Shown here piece by piece: positions 35,385 to 42,332 of a DNA stretch of 64,000 nt. The stretch comes from Brevundimonas alba (GTDB lineage Bacteria > Pseudomonadota > Alphaproteobacteria > Caulobacterales > Caulobacteraceae). The notes beneath the pieces were generated by a model. It was not told the origin of the DNA. It searched no databases and saw nothing but the letters and a program-made list of their open reading frames with translations. Location: NCBI RefSeq assembly GCF_011927945.1, contig NZ_JAATJM010000001.1, positions 1,497,501-1,561,500 of the forward strand. The letters run 5' to 3'. Both the position numbers and the translations under genes were made by a program. Numbering within the stretch: the first letter of the stretch is position 1; each line of letters starts with the position of its first letter.

Positions 35385-37484
35385 TCAGAAGCTCTTGCGG
35401 ACCTGCACGAACACCCACGGGCTCATCGTCGTGCGGCGAACCTCGCGGAAGGCGACCGGGGAGACGTCCCGGGGACCCGCATAGATCTCGCGGTCATAGC
35501 CGAGCTCGCGATCGGCGATGTTGGCGTAGTCGATCTTGATGGTCAGGTCCGCAGACGGCTTCCACTGGGCGTAGAGGGTGATGAAGGGCTCCTGGTAGAG
35601 GGATCGCACCTCGCGCACCCGGAACAGCCGTCCCTTGTCGATGTTGCAGCCGTGGTCGAAGCCGTAGGACCACTTTCCGCCCTGCAGGTCGTGGTTGAAG
35701 TTCACGCCGCAGCCGAAAGCCTGGTTGCCCTGGAAGCGGCGGGTCTCGCCGGTCAGGGGGTCGGTCACCTCGGTGTGGACCCAGCTGCCGCGCGCCTGCA
35801 GGCGGGCATTTGGGATGCCCAGCTTGTCCATCGGGAGGGTGAGGCGGGTTTCCAGCACGTCGAACGAGCCGTCGCCGATGTTGCCCACGCCGTCGAAGCC
35901 GCCGGTCAGGGGGATGATGTCCACCACGTCCTCGACCTCGCCGTGCTGGGCCATGATCGTCAGGGCGCCTTCGCCCCAGAAGCGACGTTCGTAGACGGCT
36001 TCCAGCAGGGTGGTCTTGTCCGGCTCGAGGTCGGGGTTGCCGCCCTCGACCTGGCCGATGTCGATGTCAGCCGAGGCGACGAAGTCGCCGAAGTCCAGCT
36101 GTCCGACCTGCCGCTCGGCCCGGAGGCGGAACTGGTGGCCCTCCCAAGGGGTCCAGGTCAGTTGCACCCGGGGTTTGGGATAGACGAAGGACTTGGTCAG
36201 ATCGCTGTCGCCGGACTGGCTGATCTCGGAGACCTCGACCCGCAGGCCGGCTTCGAGGGTCAGTTTCGGGCTCGGGCGCCAAGTGGCCTGTCCGAACACT
36301 TCGCCGCGCAGTTCCTCGACCTTGACCGAGGACGACGGCAGCGGGATCTGCACGCCGTTTTCCTCATAGGCCGTGGCGCTGTCGAGGAAGTTGTAGGCGA
36401 CCTCGCCGCCGCCCTCGAAGGCCCAGCGGTCGTTCGGGCGGAAGCGCAGCACGGCGCGGCCGATGGACTCGCCCTGGCTGCTGTCCTCGGAGAAGGTCGA
36501 ACTGTTCGGACCGCTCTCGGAGACACCGACATAGTCCTGGGCGCCGTAGCGCTGCAGGCCGACGAGTTCGAGGCCGAGGCGGGGGGACAGGTCGCGGGTC
36601 CAGTTGACGCCGAGCTCGCTGTTGACGGACTCGACGTCCTCGTCGTTGAAGCTGTCGATGCCGGCGCCCGAGCGGATCAGGACGTCCTGCGAACTCTCGC
36701 TGCCGAACCAGCCCAGCAGCCCGTTCACCTTCAGGCTGCCGCCGGCGAACGGACGCTGGATGGCGCCGGTGCCGCGCACGTTGCGGAAGCGGTCCCAGAG
36801 GACGAGGTCGGCGTCCTGGATCAGGGCGCCGGACGGATCGTAGCGGCGGCGGAAGCCCTCGCCGGTGCCGTCGGTGCGGTCGGTGGTGGCGCTGAACGAT
36901 CCCTCGATCGAGTTCTCGCCCTCGCGACGGGAATAGGAGCCTGCGATGATCGGGCCGAGGTAGCCGTCGGGATACATGTAGGTGTTGAGCTCGAGCACCC
37001 GCTCGACGGTGACGGTGCGGCGCAGGACGACGTTGGCGACCACAGACTGGCCCTGCATGTCGATGCCCGGCGCGCCGCCGCGGATCAGCTCGATGCGCTC
37101 GACGCTGTCGGCGGAGATGCGGCGCAGGACCTGGTCGAGACCGTCGCTCTTGGACGAGGGCCGGTCGCCGTCGATGAGGACGTTGCCGGCGGCCCCGGCA
37201 TAGCCGCGCGTGCCGTTGTCGCCGGGGTTGAAGCCAAAGCCTGGCAGGCGGGCGATCATGTCCAGCGCCGTGTCCGGCCGCGAGTCGGCGAAGAAGGCCG
37301 GCTCGAAGACCAGCACGCCCTGCTGGGTGGCGTCGACCTCGGGCGCGGACTGCACGGGGCCGGTCGGCACGGGTGCGCGGGCGGCGCTGTCGGGGGTCGG
37401 CGACTGGGCCGGGGTGGTCTGCGCCAGGGCAGGCGCGGCCAGTACGGTCAGGGCGGCGGTGGCCAGCCAGATGGTCTTGTTCAT
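35385..37484 (-). CDS. TonB-dependent receptor/outer-membrane beta-barrel protein
   Basis: 699 residues with a signal peptide (VLAAPALAQ), a plug domain (FFADSRPDTALDMIARLPGF, GNVLIDGDRPSSKSD, VERIELIRGGAPGIDMQGQ) and a beta-barrel ending in VRKSF. It is a short receptor without an N-terminal extension. Glycine/aspartate-rich segments and GVNFNHDL with two cysteines in the last third are unremarkable. The substrate is not evident. The start region holds a hairpin over the ribosome site. It is the last chromosomal gene before the tRNA-Gly island. Confidence 0.9.
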   Translation of the reverse strand: MNKTIWLATAALTVLAAPALAQTTPAQSPTPDSAARAPVPTGPVQSAPEVDATQQGVLVFEPAFFADSRPDTALDMIARLPGFGFNPGDNGTRGYAGAAGNVLIDGDRPSSKSDGLDQVLRRISADSVERIELIRGGAPGIDMQGQSVVANVVLRRTVTVERVLELNTYMYPDGYLGPIIAGSYSRREGENSIEGSFSATTDRTDGTGEGFRRRYDPSGALIQDADLVLWDRFRNVRGTGAIQRPFAGGSLKVNGLLGWFGSESSQDVLIRSGAGIDSFNDEDVESVNSELGVNWTRDLSPRLGLELVGLQRYGAQDYVGVSESGPNSSTFSEDSSQGESIGRAVLRFRPNDRWAFEGGGEVAYNFLDSATAYEENGVQIPLPSSSVKVEELRGEVFGQATWRPSPKLTLEAGLRVEVSEISQSGDSDLTKSFVYPKPRVQLTWTPWEGHQFRLRAERQVGQLDFGDFVASADIDIGQVEGGNPDLEPDKTTLLEAVYERRFWGEGALTIMAQHGEVEDVVDIIPLTGGFDGVGNIGDGSFDVLETRLTLPMDKLGIPNARLQARGSWVHTEVTDPLTGETRRFQGNQAFGCGVNFNHDLQGGKWSYGFDHGCNIDKGRLFRVREVRSLYQEPFITLYAQWKPSADLTIKIDYANIADRELGYDREIYAGPRDVSPVAFREVRRTTMSPWVFVQVRKSF

Positions 37485-37485
37485 A

Positions 37486-37509
37486 GGTCCCTCTCCAAGT
37501 GAGGGGACC
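37486..37509 (-). promoter_or_regulatory. hairpin over the ribosome site of the receptor gene
   Basis: In the transcript, GGTCCCCTC and GAGGGACC can pair, with a 7-base loop; the second arm contains the AGAGGG ribosome site directly before the ATG. Pairing would hide the site, so control of translation is possible. Seen in sequence; function inferred. Confidence 0.45.
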
Positions 37510-37599
37510 GTGCCCGCGGCCCCGGGAGGGCTCCAGTTACAAGCCTGACAGGTGGATTAAATCGGAGACAGGCTTGCGGCGGAGGGGTGTCGCAAGGCT

Positions 37600-37645
37600 G
37601 GAGCGGCCGGCGGGAATCGAACCCGCGACATTCAGCTTGGGAAGC
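37600..37645. repeat. left attachment-site copy (tRNA-Gly 3' half)
   Basis: Forty-six bases identical to 40473-40518, running from the anticodon-loop side of the tRNA to the last acceptor bases. Beyond base 37645 the sequence differs and no 5' half of a tRNA is present, so this is a displaced fragment and not a gene. Confidence 0.9.
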
Positions 37646-37690
37646 GTGCTTTGTCCTAGCAACATCAGTTGGATACTTCCCAACTACGCC

Positions 37691-37746
37691 CGGGGCGGCG
37701 CTAACCGATACAATGCGTTGAAGCGGTTTTCCCAACCGCCGCCCCG
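37691..37746. repeat. nested inverted repeat (cruciform-like) next to the left attachment site
   Basis: CGGGGCGGCG at 37691-37700 pairs perfectly with CGCCGCCCCG at 37737-37746; inside, AACCG (37703-37707) pairs with CGGTT (37724-37728). It lies between the attachment site and the ATPase start. It may be a regulatory structure, a recombination site or part of a small RNA. Confidence 0.55.
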
Positions 37747-37782
37747 AGTGGTAATGTCCCCGTTTCCTCTGGAGATTGCGCG

Positions 37783-39048
37783 TTGGTCCAGCCTGGTCGC
37801 TTCAACCCATTCCGCCCGAATAACATGGTCAACCCGGGCATGTTTGTCGGTCGCGTGGATGAGCTTCAGGCCGTCGATCGCTGTCTGTTCCAGGCGAAGA
37901 ATGGAAACCCCCAGCACTTTCTTGTGCTCGGCGAGCGTGGGATCGGGAAGTCCTCGCTTCTCTACTATGTGGAGTTAATCGCCTCGGGGAAGATTAAGGG
38001 CTTCAACCAAGTCGGAATGCGGTTCCTCACCGTCTCGATCGACCTAGGAAACTGCCCCACACAGTTCGACATCATTCGGAAGATCGCTCGCGGCCTCAAG
38101 CAAGCTGCCGGGGAGCATCTGATTGCCAGAGAGGCCGCCAAAGCGCTCTGGAACTGGCTGACCAACTGGGAAGTGCTTGGAGTTAAATACCAGAAGACAT
38201 CCACCGAGATGGACAGCGAGGAGGTTATGGAGGACCTCGTCACCCGCCTCAGCGCCTTTTGTAGTGAAACTGTCGGGCATCTGGACGGGGTCCTCTTCCT
38301 CATAGACGAGGCGGACCGTCCCCATTCAGATGCGGGGCTGGGGGCGCTGCTAAAGTTCTTCACCGAGCGGCTCGCGCGCAAAAGCTGCAACAACGTGATC
38401 GTTGGTATGGCTGGCCTGCCGAGCGTTATGACCCGACTTCGGGAAAGCCACGAGTCGTCGCCGCGGCTGTTTCACACGCTGCCTCTGGAACCCTTGGAAG
38501 TCTCGGAGAGAAAGCAGGTGGTGGAGATCGGCCTGCTCAACGCGGCCGAGAAAAACCATGTGGCCACCCGGGCTACTCCTGAAGCCCTGAGTTTCATCGC
38601 AGAGCTTTCAGAAGGCTACCCTCACTTTGTCCAACAGTTCGCGTATGATGCGTTCGAGCAGGACCACGACGACGTGATCGACGTCGAGGATGTTGGCATC
38701 GGTGCGTACAAGGAGGGCGGCGCCCTTTCGCAGCTCGGCGACAAGTATTTCGCTGAGATGTACCACGCCCGGATAGGCTCTGAAGATTATCGCCGCGTGC
38801 TGAATGCGATGGCCCCCTACGGGGACGGTTGGGTGTCACGCAAGGACATCATCTGCGAGTCTGGCGTCTCTGAAACGAACGTCACCAACGCATTAGGCAC
38901 CCTGAAGCAGAAGAACATCATCATCCAAGATGAGTCGCGGAGGGGGTTTTATCGGCTTCCGACCAAATCCTTCGGTGCGTGGATCAACGCCATCAAAGCG
39001 GCGAAGCAGAAGACCGAAGGGCAAAGTGGCGAACTATTTCTAGGCTGA
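37783..39048 (+). CDS. AAA+ ATPase with C-terminal winged helix, Orc1/Cdc6-like
   Basis: 421 residues from a TTG start preceded by GGAG at good distance (alternative ATG at 37825). N-terminal NPFRPNNMVNPGMFVGRVDEL is the lead-in of archaeal-type/Orc-like ATPases. Walker A is GERGIGKS at 50-57 and Walker B LFLIDEAD around Asp175-Glu176. The lid region is helical, and the last about 100 residues form a winged helix (DGWVSRKDIICESGVSETNVTNALGTLKQ). Such proteins bind DNA or sense a partner in mobile elements and defence islands. Followed by a 10-bp repeat array that it might bind (inference). No partner gene on its strand. Confidence 0.85.
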   Translation: MVQPGRFNPFRPNNMVNPGMFVGRVDELQAVDRCLFQAKNGNPQHFLVLGERGIGKSSLLYYVELIASGKIKGFNQVGMRFLTVSIDLGNCPTQFDIIRKIARGLKQAAGEHLIAREAAKALWNWLTNWEVLGVKYQKTSTEMDSEEVMEDLVTRLSAFCSETVGHLDGVLFLIDEADRPHSDAGLGALLKFFTERLARKSCNNVIVGMAGLPSVMTRLRESHESSPRLFHTLPLEPLEVSERKQVVEIGLLNAAEKNHVATRATPEALSFIAELSEGYPHFVQQFAYDAFEQDHDDVIDVEDVGIGAYKEGGALSQLGDKYFAEMYHARIGSEDYRRVLNAMAPYGDGWVSRKDIICESGVSETNVTNALGTLKQKNIIIQDESRRGFYRLPTKSFGAWINAIKAAKQKTEGQSGELFLG

Positions 39049-39070
39049 TGAGAGCTAGCGTCCGTTATGA

Positions 39071-39130
39071 GCCATTGGGATCCATTAGGGTCCATTAGGG
39101 TCCATTAGGGCCCATTAGGGTCCATTAGGT
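39071..39130. repeat. six tandem copies of a 10-bp repeat (TCCATTAGGG), iteron-like
   Basis: Six exact-length units: one degenerate GCCATTGGGA, three perfect TCCATTAGGG, CCCATTAGGG and TCCATTAGGT; the preceding 10 bases (TCCGTTATGA) may be a seventh decayed unit. The period is close to one DNA turn, so bound proteins would line up on one face. It sits 22 bp after the ATPase stop, between two converging units. Confidence 0.92.
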
Positions 39131-39181
39131 TCCGCCAGCTCTCGTTCATGAAGCTGAAAGTTCGGTAACCTCGGGACGCCC

Positions 39182-39207
39182 TTTCGCACATTGGGTGTTA
39201 TGCGAAA
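39182..39207 (-). terminator. stem-loop at the end of the HNH gene
   Basis: TTTCGCA (39182-39188) and TGCGAAA (39201-39207) form a perfect 7-bp stem with a 12-base loop directly after the HNH stop. No U-tract, so termination is only a possibility. Confidence 0.45.
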
Positions 39208-39888
39208 TCAGAGCGGGATGATCCGGGCGACGCGCCCTTCAATGTCTGACCGCCGCGCCGCCCGATCAGACGCATGATGAAGCGCCCGATGGCAGTTGGG
39301 GCAAATCGCAACAGCGTTTTCCACGATGTCTGGACCACCCTCGCCGAGGGGCTTCAGATGATGCACCTCAAGGAACGGTCCGGAGGCGGTCTGGAATGGG
39401 GCGGCGGATTGGCAGCCTTCACATACGCCGGCGGCGGCCTGAAGCACCCAGGCGACTACCTTCGGGTCGCGTTTGTGGACGACAACCGTGGTGGTCTTCG
39501 TCGGGGGGGTCTGATTGCCCGGTGGCTTGCTCGTGAGCGTTCCCCTGAGAGCCTGCGCCCGCGCGCTCAGTTCTTCCCTGTCGAACGTCGCCTCGTCCTC
39601 TTGAGCGTCCCATAGCTCGACAATGCGACGCCTGACGTTCGTACCAACCCTGGTCTGGGTAAGTCCGAACCTAGCAGTGTGCGGCCGGCCGGCGTCTTTT
39701 AGGGCGACGGCCACGTTTGACAGCCGTCGGGATGCTTTGTCCTGCGCGCGATTGGGGAGTGCTTTCGCCAGACCTTTCGAGATGTCGACGGGTTTGAAGT
39801 CCACACCCCGGGCCTCGAGATCCATCGCCAGTCGGAAGTGACGGATGGCTTCCGCCAGTTCGTCGTCGCTCCAGAGGTTCTGCGCCAT
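39208..39888 (-). CDS. HNH endonuclease, restriction-like
   Basis: 226 residues. The N-terminal 95 residues (WSDDELAEAIRHFRLAMDLE, NRAQDKASRRLSNV) match the helical head found in many HNH restriction-type proteins. The C-terminal nuclease has a zinc knuckle Cys156/Cys159, the HNH core EVHHLKPLGEGG with His176-His177, Asn191, and Cys196/Cys199 with His200 in ICPNCHRALHH. All catalytic positions are present. It follows the XRE gene by 5 bp, as in controller-restriction pairs, but no methyltransferase is present, so a modification-dependent (type IV-like) enzyme is the simplest idea. Confidence 0.88.
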   Translation of the reverse strand: MAQNLWSDDELAEAIRHFRLAMDLEARGVDFKPVDISKGLAKALPNRAQDKASRRLSNVAVALKDAGRPHTARFGLTQTRVGTNVRRRIVELWDAQEDEATFDREELSARAQALRGTLTSKPPGNQTPPTKTTTVVVHKRDPKVVAWVLQAAAGVCEGCQSAAPFQTASGPFLEVHHLKPLGEGGPDIVENAVAICPNCHRALHHASDRAARRSDIEGRVARIIPL

Positions 39889-39893
39889 GAGTG

Positions 39894-40100
39894 CTACTCG
39901 CGGATCAAATCAGCGGGGGTCACGCCCAGGGCCTTCGCGAGGCGAGCCAGCACCAACAGACTTGGATTCCGCTTCCCCCGTTCAATCCCGCCAACATACG
40001 TAAGGTCAAGGTCGGCGTCGAACGCGAGCTGCTCTTGGGTCATCTGCCGCGCCTGGCGGAGCCGGCGCACATTCCCCCCAACGATCGCCCGCCAATCCAT
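39894..40100 (-). CDS. XRE-family regulator, C-protein-like
   Basis: 68 residues that are little more than one helix-turn-helix (RLRQARQMTQEQLAFDADLDLTYVGGIERGKRNPSL in outline). Size and form match the controller (C) proteins that time nuclease expression in restriction systems. It lies 5 bp before the HNH gene and 33 bp after a palindromic operator, so self-regulation of the XRE-HNH unit is likely. Confidence 0.9.
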   Translation of the reverse strand: MDWRAIVGGNVRRLRQARQMTQEQLAFDADLDLTYVGGIERGKRNPSLLVLARLAKALGVTPADLIRE

Positions 40101-40125
40101 TCAGAGATAGGCGGCTGTCGGGCAT

Positions 40126-40151
40126 ATAGTCACTAGGGACGATAGTCCCTA
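40126..40151 (-). promoter_or_regulatory. palindromic operator upstream of the XRE-HNH unit (C-box-like)
   Basis: TAGGGAC-GATA-GTCCCTA (40134-40151) is a perfect inverted repeat; ATAGTC also occurs twice, 16 bp apart (40126 and 40142). Controller proteins bind such paired GAC/GTC half sites. It lies between the XRE gene and the divergent small ORF and could control both. Confidence 0.7.
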
Positions 40152-40184
40152 TTCAGCACGCCCCACACATCTGGCGGCGCGTCT

Positions 40185-40367
40185 TTGTCCCAACCCGAAA
40201 ATGCGCGTTCTGTCGCCGCCCTCTTCGAGGCGCTGGACGAGGTCGGGCGCGAGGTGGAATCCGTGACCGTGCATACCGACGGTCGCATCGAGTTCACCCT
40301 CACCAAGCCCACGCCGCCGAACGCGCTCGACCTCTGGCGGCACAGCCGTCGAGCGCCGAAAAGCTGA
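40185..40367 (+). CDS. small hypothetical protein of mobile-element type
   Basis: 60 residues from a TTG. The pattern of an alpha-helix, EVESVTVHTDGRIEFTL, then PNALDLWRHSR, resembles small proteins that I recall encoded directly before tyrosine integrases in alphaproteobacterial prophages and islands. Here it is followed by 105 bp of non-coding DNA and the attachment site, exactly where an integrase gene would be expected, so the integrase may have been lost. The start is uncertain. Confidence 0.55.
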   Translation: MSQPENARSVAALFEALDEVGREVESVTVHTDGRIEFTLTKPTPPNALDLWRHSRRAPKS

Positions 40368-40472
40368 CGTTCTTCGTTGCGGTTCAAACGACTAACGCCC
40401 GACCAGCAGCGTGGTTGGGAGCGGACGTCCGCAGTGAGTGGCTGCTAAGATATTGATTTGTAATCTGAAGGC

Positions 40473-40518
40473 GGAGCGGCCGGCGGGAATCGAACCCGCG
40501 ACATTCAGCTTGGGAAGC
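40473..40518. repeat. right attachment-site copy inside tRNA-Gly
   Basis: Second copy of the 46-bp direct repeat, identical to 37600-37645. The repeat ends within the anticodon stem, a known crossover zone of tRNA-targeting integrases. Confidence 0.9.
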
Positions 40519-40546
40519 TGACGTTCTACCTCTGAACTACGGCCGC
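40475..40546 (-). tRNA. tRNA-Gly(CCC), island insertion target
   Basis: Full cloverleaf on the minus strand: GCGGCCG acceptor pairing with CGGCCGC, D-arm GTTC/GAAC, anticodon stem TCAGC/GCTGA with loop TTCCCAA (anticodon CCC), T-arm GCGGG-TTCGATT-CCCGC, discriminator T. CCA is not fully encoded (CCG follows). Its 3' half overlaps the right attachment repeat at 40473-40518, so the island's own copy restores the gene. Confidence 0.95.
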
Positions 40547-40588
40547 GACCGGGTCGCCGATCGGAGGCGGACCATAGCTTCGCGCCGG

Positions 40589-40620
40589 CAAAAGAAAAGG
40601 CCCGGCGCGGCGGCCGGGCC
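40589..40620 (-). terminator. intrinsic terminator of the TraB/GumN gene
   Basis: On the minus strand GGCCCGGCC-GCC-GCGCCGGGCC forms a strong stem (complement 40598-40620), followed by TTTTCTTTT, 8 bp behind the gene's stop. Confidence 0.85.
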
Positions 40621-40627
40621 TGTTCGT

Positions 40628-41575
40628 TCAGTTGATCCGTTCGACGCGGACGCCGCGGCGGTTGAGCATCGACTGCACGCTGTCGCCGCCGGCGAGGTGG
40701 GCGGAGCCGACGGCGATGAAGACGGTGCCGGAGCCGTCCAGCATGGTCTGGATCTGGTTGGCCCAGTTGGTGTTCCGCTTGACCAGCAGGGCCTCGTAGA
40801 GGGCGCGGTCGGCGCGGCGCATCGGCTGGACGCCGAGCCGGTCGATGGCGCGGACGTCGCCCGTCGACCAGGCCTCGACCAGACGATCCAGATCGGTGGA
40901 GGCGCTTTCGAAGTCCTCCAGTGTGCTGCGCAGGAAGGCCAGCTGGTCGTCTTCGGGGAAGCCGGCGAGGATGCGGACCTGCTCGTCGATCGTCTCGAAG
41001 CCGCCGACCTCCTTGCCGGCCGCGGTGGCGCGCGCCTTCAGGCCGAGCTCGACGCCGGACATCGGATCGTAGCCGGCATTGGTCAGCGGGGCGACGGAGA
41101 GGGTCAGGGCCGCGAGCCACGGGCGCATCGGATCGAGCGCCGCGCCGCTGGCGCCCATGGTCTGGGCGGCGGCGTCGAGTTTGACCCGTTCCTCGGCGTT
41201 CAGCAGGCTGGACAGCGGGCGCTCGGGAGACAGGCCACGCTGCTGGACGAGGGGCACGATGGCCGCCTGATCGTCGGGGTTGGAGATCTCCAGAACCACG
41301 CGGTCGGCGCTGTCGAAGGCGTTCTCGATCCGGGCCCAGCGCCACAGGGTGGTGGGGCGCAGCACGTGGACGGTGCCGAACAGATAGAGGGTGGAGTCCT
41401 CGTCGCGGACGACCCAGAGGGCCGGGCCGCCGGAGCTGGAGACGGGTGCGGAGGCGGCGGCTGCGTTGGCTTGAGCGAGCGCGGCGGCGGGCTGGAAGAG
41501 CAGGGCGGCGGCGATGCCGAGGCCGAGAACAGCGCGGAAGGGGCCGGCGAGGCGGCGGGGCTTGAAGGCGGACAT
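40628..41575 (-). CDS. TraB/GumN family protein, exported
   Basis: 315 residues with a signal peptide (FQPAAALAQ). The GumN/TraB fold, related to TIKI metalloproteases, is shown by LYLFGTVHVLRP near the start, conserved acidic DRVVLEISNP, and the C-terminal FIAVGSAHLAGGDSV. The GxxH and SAH histidines are the likely metal ligands. The ATG overlaps the XRE stop by one base. It is the last gene of a membrane protein-XRE-TraB unit. Protease activity in bacteria is not proven. Confidence 0.87.
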   Translation of the reverse strand: MSAFKPRRLAGPFRAVLGLGIAAALLFQPAAALAQANAAAASAPVSSSGGPALWVVRDEDSTLYLFGTVHVLRPTTLWRWARIENAFDSADRVVLEISNPDDQAAIVPLVQQRGLSPERPLSSLLNAEERVKLDAAAQTMGASGAALDPMRPWLAALTLSVAPLTNAGYDPMSGVELGLKARATAAGKEVGGFETIDEQVRILAGFPEDDQLAFLRSTLEDFESASTDLDRLVEAWSTGDVRAIDRLGVQPMRRADRALYEALLVKRNTNWANQIQTMLDGSGTVFIAVGSAHLAGGDSVQSMLNRRGVRVERIN

Positions 41576-41784
41576 CAGGCGGCGGGTCCTTGTTCGGTGT
41601 CGATGAAGATGGCTTCGATGGGTTGGGCGAAGACGCGGGCGATGCGGAAGGCGAGGGGCAGGGACGGGTCGTAGCGGCCCGTCTCCAGCGCGTTGACGGT
41701 CTGGCGGGAGACGCCGAGCCGCTCCGCCAGATCGGCCTGGCTCCAGTCGCGTTCGGCGCGCAGCACCTTGAGGCGGTTGTTCAT
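41575..41784 (-). CDS. XRE-family regulator (YozG/compact HTH type)
   Basis: 69 residues, one helix-turn-helix with QADLAERLGVSRQTVNALETGRYDPSLPLAFRIA. This compact type is commonly paired with a small multi-pass membrane protein, as it is here (gene ends 10 bp upstream). Probably regulates its own operon through the inverted repeat at 42258-42313. Confidence 0.9.
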   Translation of the reverse strand: MNNRLKVLRAERDWSQADLAERLGVSRQTVNALETGRYDPSLPLAFRIARVFAQPIEAIFIDTEQGPAA

Positions 41785-41794
41785 GCGGCGGCTC

Positions 41795-42241
41795 CTAGCG
41801 GTGCTTCAGCCACCACACCGCCCAGGCGATGCCGTAGCCGGCCAGCTGGAACAGCAGGATGGTCCACATGCCGCCGACGATGAGCTCGGGGGCGGTGAGA
41901 CCCGCCGGGGCCGCGACGGCGTCTCCGCCGACGGCGGTCAGGGAGACGAGCAGGATCGCGCCGACCGCCATGCCGCCGGACCCGCCCCACCACCAGGCCC
42001 ATTTGTGAGCCTCACGGGCCGCCTCGTCGATGCCGCGCCACCACCAGATGCAGGCGGCGAAACCGACCGCCATGCCGAAGGTCATGGCGGCGACAGTCAG
42101 GGCGAGGCCGAGCTGTCCCGGCTGGTCGCCGAGCAGGGCCCGGGCGGCGCCGACAACACCGCCGACCAGGCCGACGCCCAGCAGCATCAGGACATAGGTT
42201 CCGAGCCCGAAGGGCTTTCTGGGGCGGCCGGCGGAGTTCAT
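41795..42241 (-). CDS. multi-pass membrane protein paired with the XRE regulator
   Basis: 148 residues with four hydrophobic segments (YVLMLLGVGLVGGVV, LALTVAAMTFGMAVGF, GGMAVGAILLVSLTAV and a last ILLFQLAGYGIAWAVW) and charged loops EAAREAHKWAW. I start at the ATG at complement 42241. Not recognised beyond the recurring XRE-membrane pair, in which the membrane protein may control or sequester the regulator (inference). Confidence 0.75.
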   Translation of the reverse strand: MNSAGRPRKPFGLGTYVLMLLGVGLVGGVVGAARALLGDQPGQLGLALTVAAMTFGMAVGFAACIWWWRGIDEAAREAHKWAWWWGGSGGMAVGAILLVSLTAVGGDAVAAPAGLTAPELIVGGMWTILLFQLAGYGIAWAVWWLKHR

Positions 42242-42257
42242 GAGGAGGTCCCTGTCG

Positions 42258-42313
42258 CGATGACAAGGGTGTTTTACATCAGCCGCCGTCGGTGTCAAGC
42301 AGGCTTGTCATCG
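42258..42313. promoter_or_regulatory. widely spaced inverted repeat before the membrane-XRE-TraB unit
   Basis: CGATGACAAG (42258-42267) and CTTGTCATCG (42304-42313) are perfect 10-bp inverted arms 36 bp apart, with another TGTCAAG between. Position just upstream of the operon suggests an operator for its XRE protein. Looping by two dimers would fit the spacing. Confidence 0.5.
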
Positions 42314-42332
42314 TCCCCGCGAGACCTCGCGG

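Larger units (their letters stand above)
37600..40518. mobile_element. tRNA-Gly genomic island without integrase
   Basis: The segment is bounded by a 46-bp perfect direct repeat (37600-37645 and 40473-40518) equal to the 3' half of tRNA-Gly(CCC). The intact tRNA is at the right end and only its 3' fragment at the left, which is what integration by a tyrosine recombinase at a tRNA 3' end leaves. Cargo: AAA ATPase, a 10-bp tandem array, an XRE-HNH unit and a small ORF. No integrase, transposase or relaxase frame is visible, so it is either a satellite moved in trans or a deleted remnant. Genes inside look more AT-rich and use rarer starts (TTG) than those around. Confidence 0.85.

Noticed and set aside
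37600-37645. Second tRNA-Gly gene
   Set aside because: Only the 3' half is present; sequence beyond the anticodon region does not continue as a tRNA.
39071-39130. CRISPR array
   Set aside because: Units are 10 bp and directly adjacent with no spacers; no cas genes in the window.
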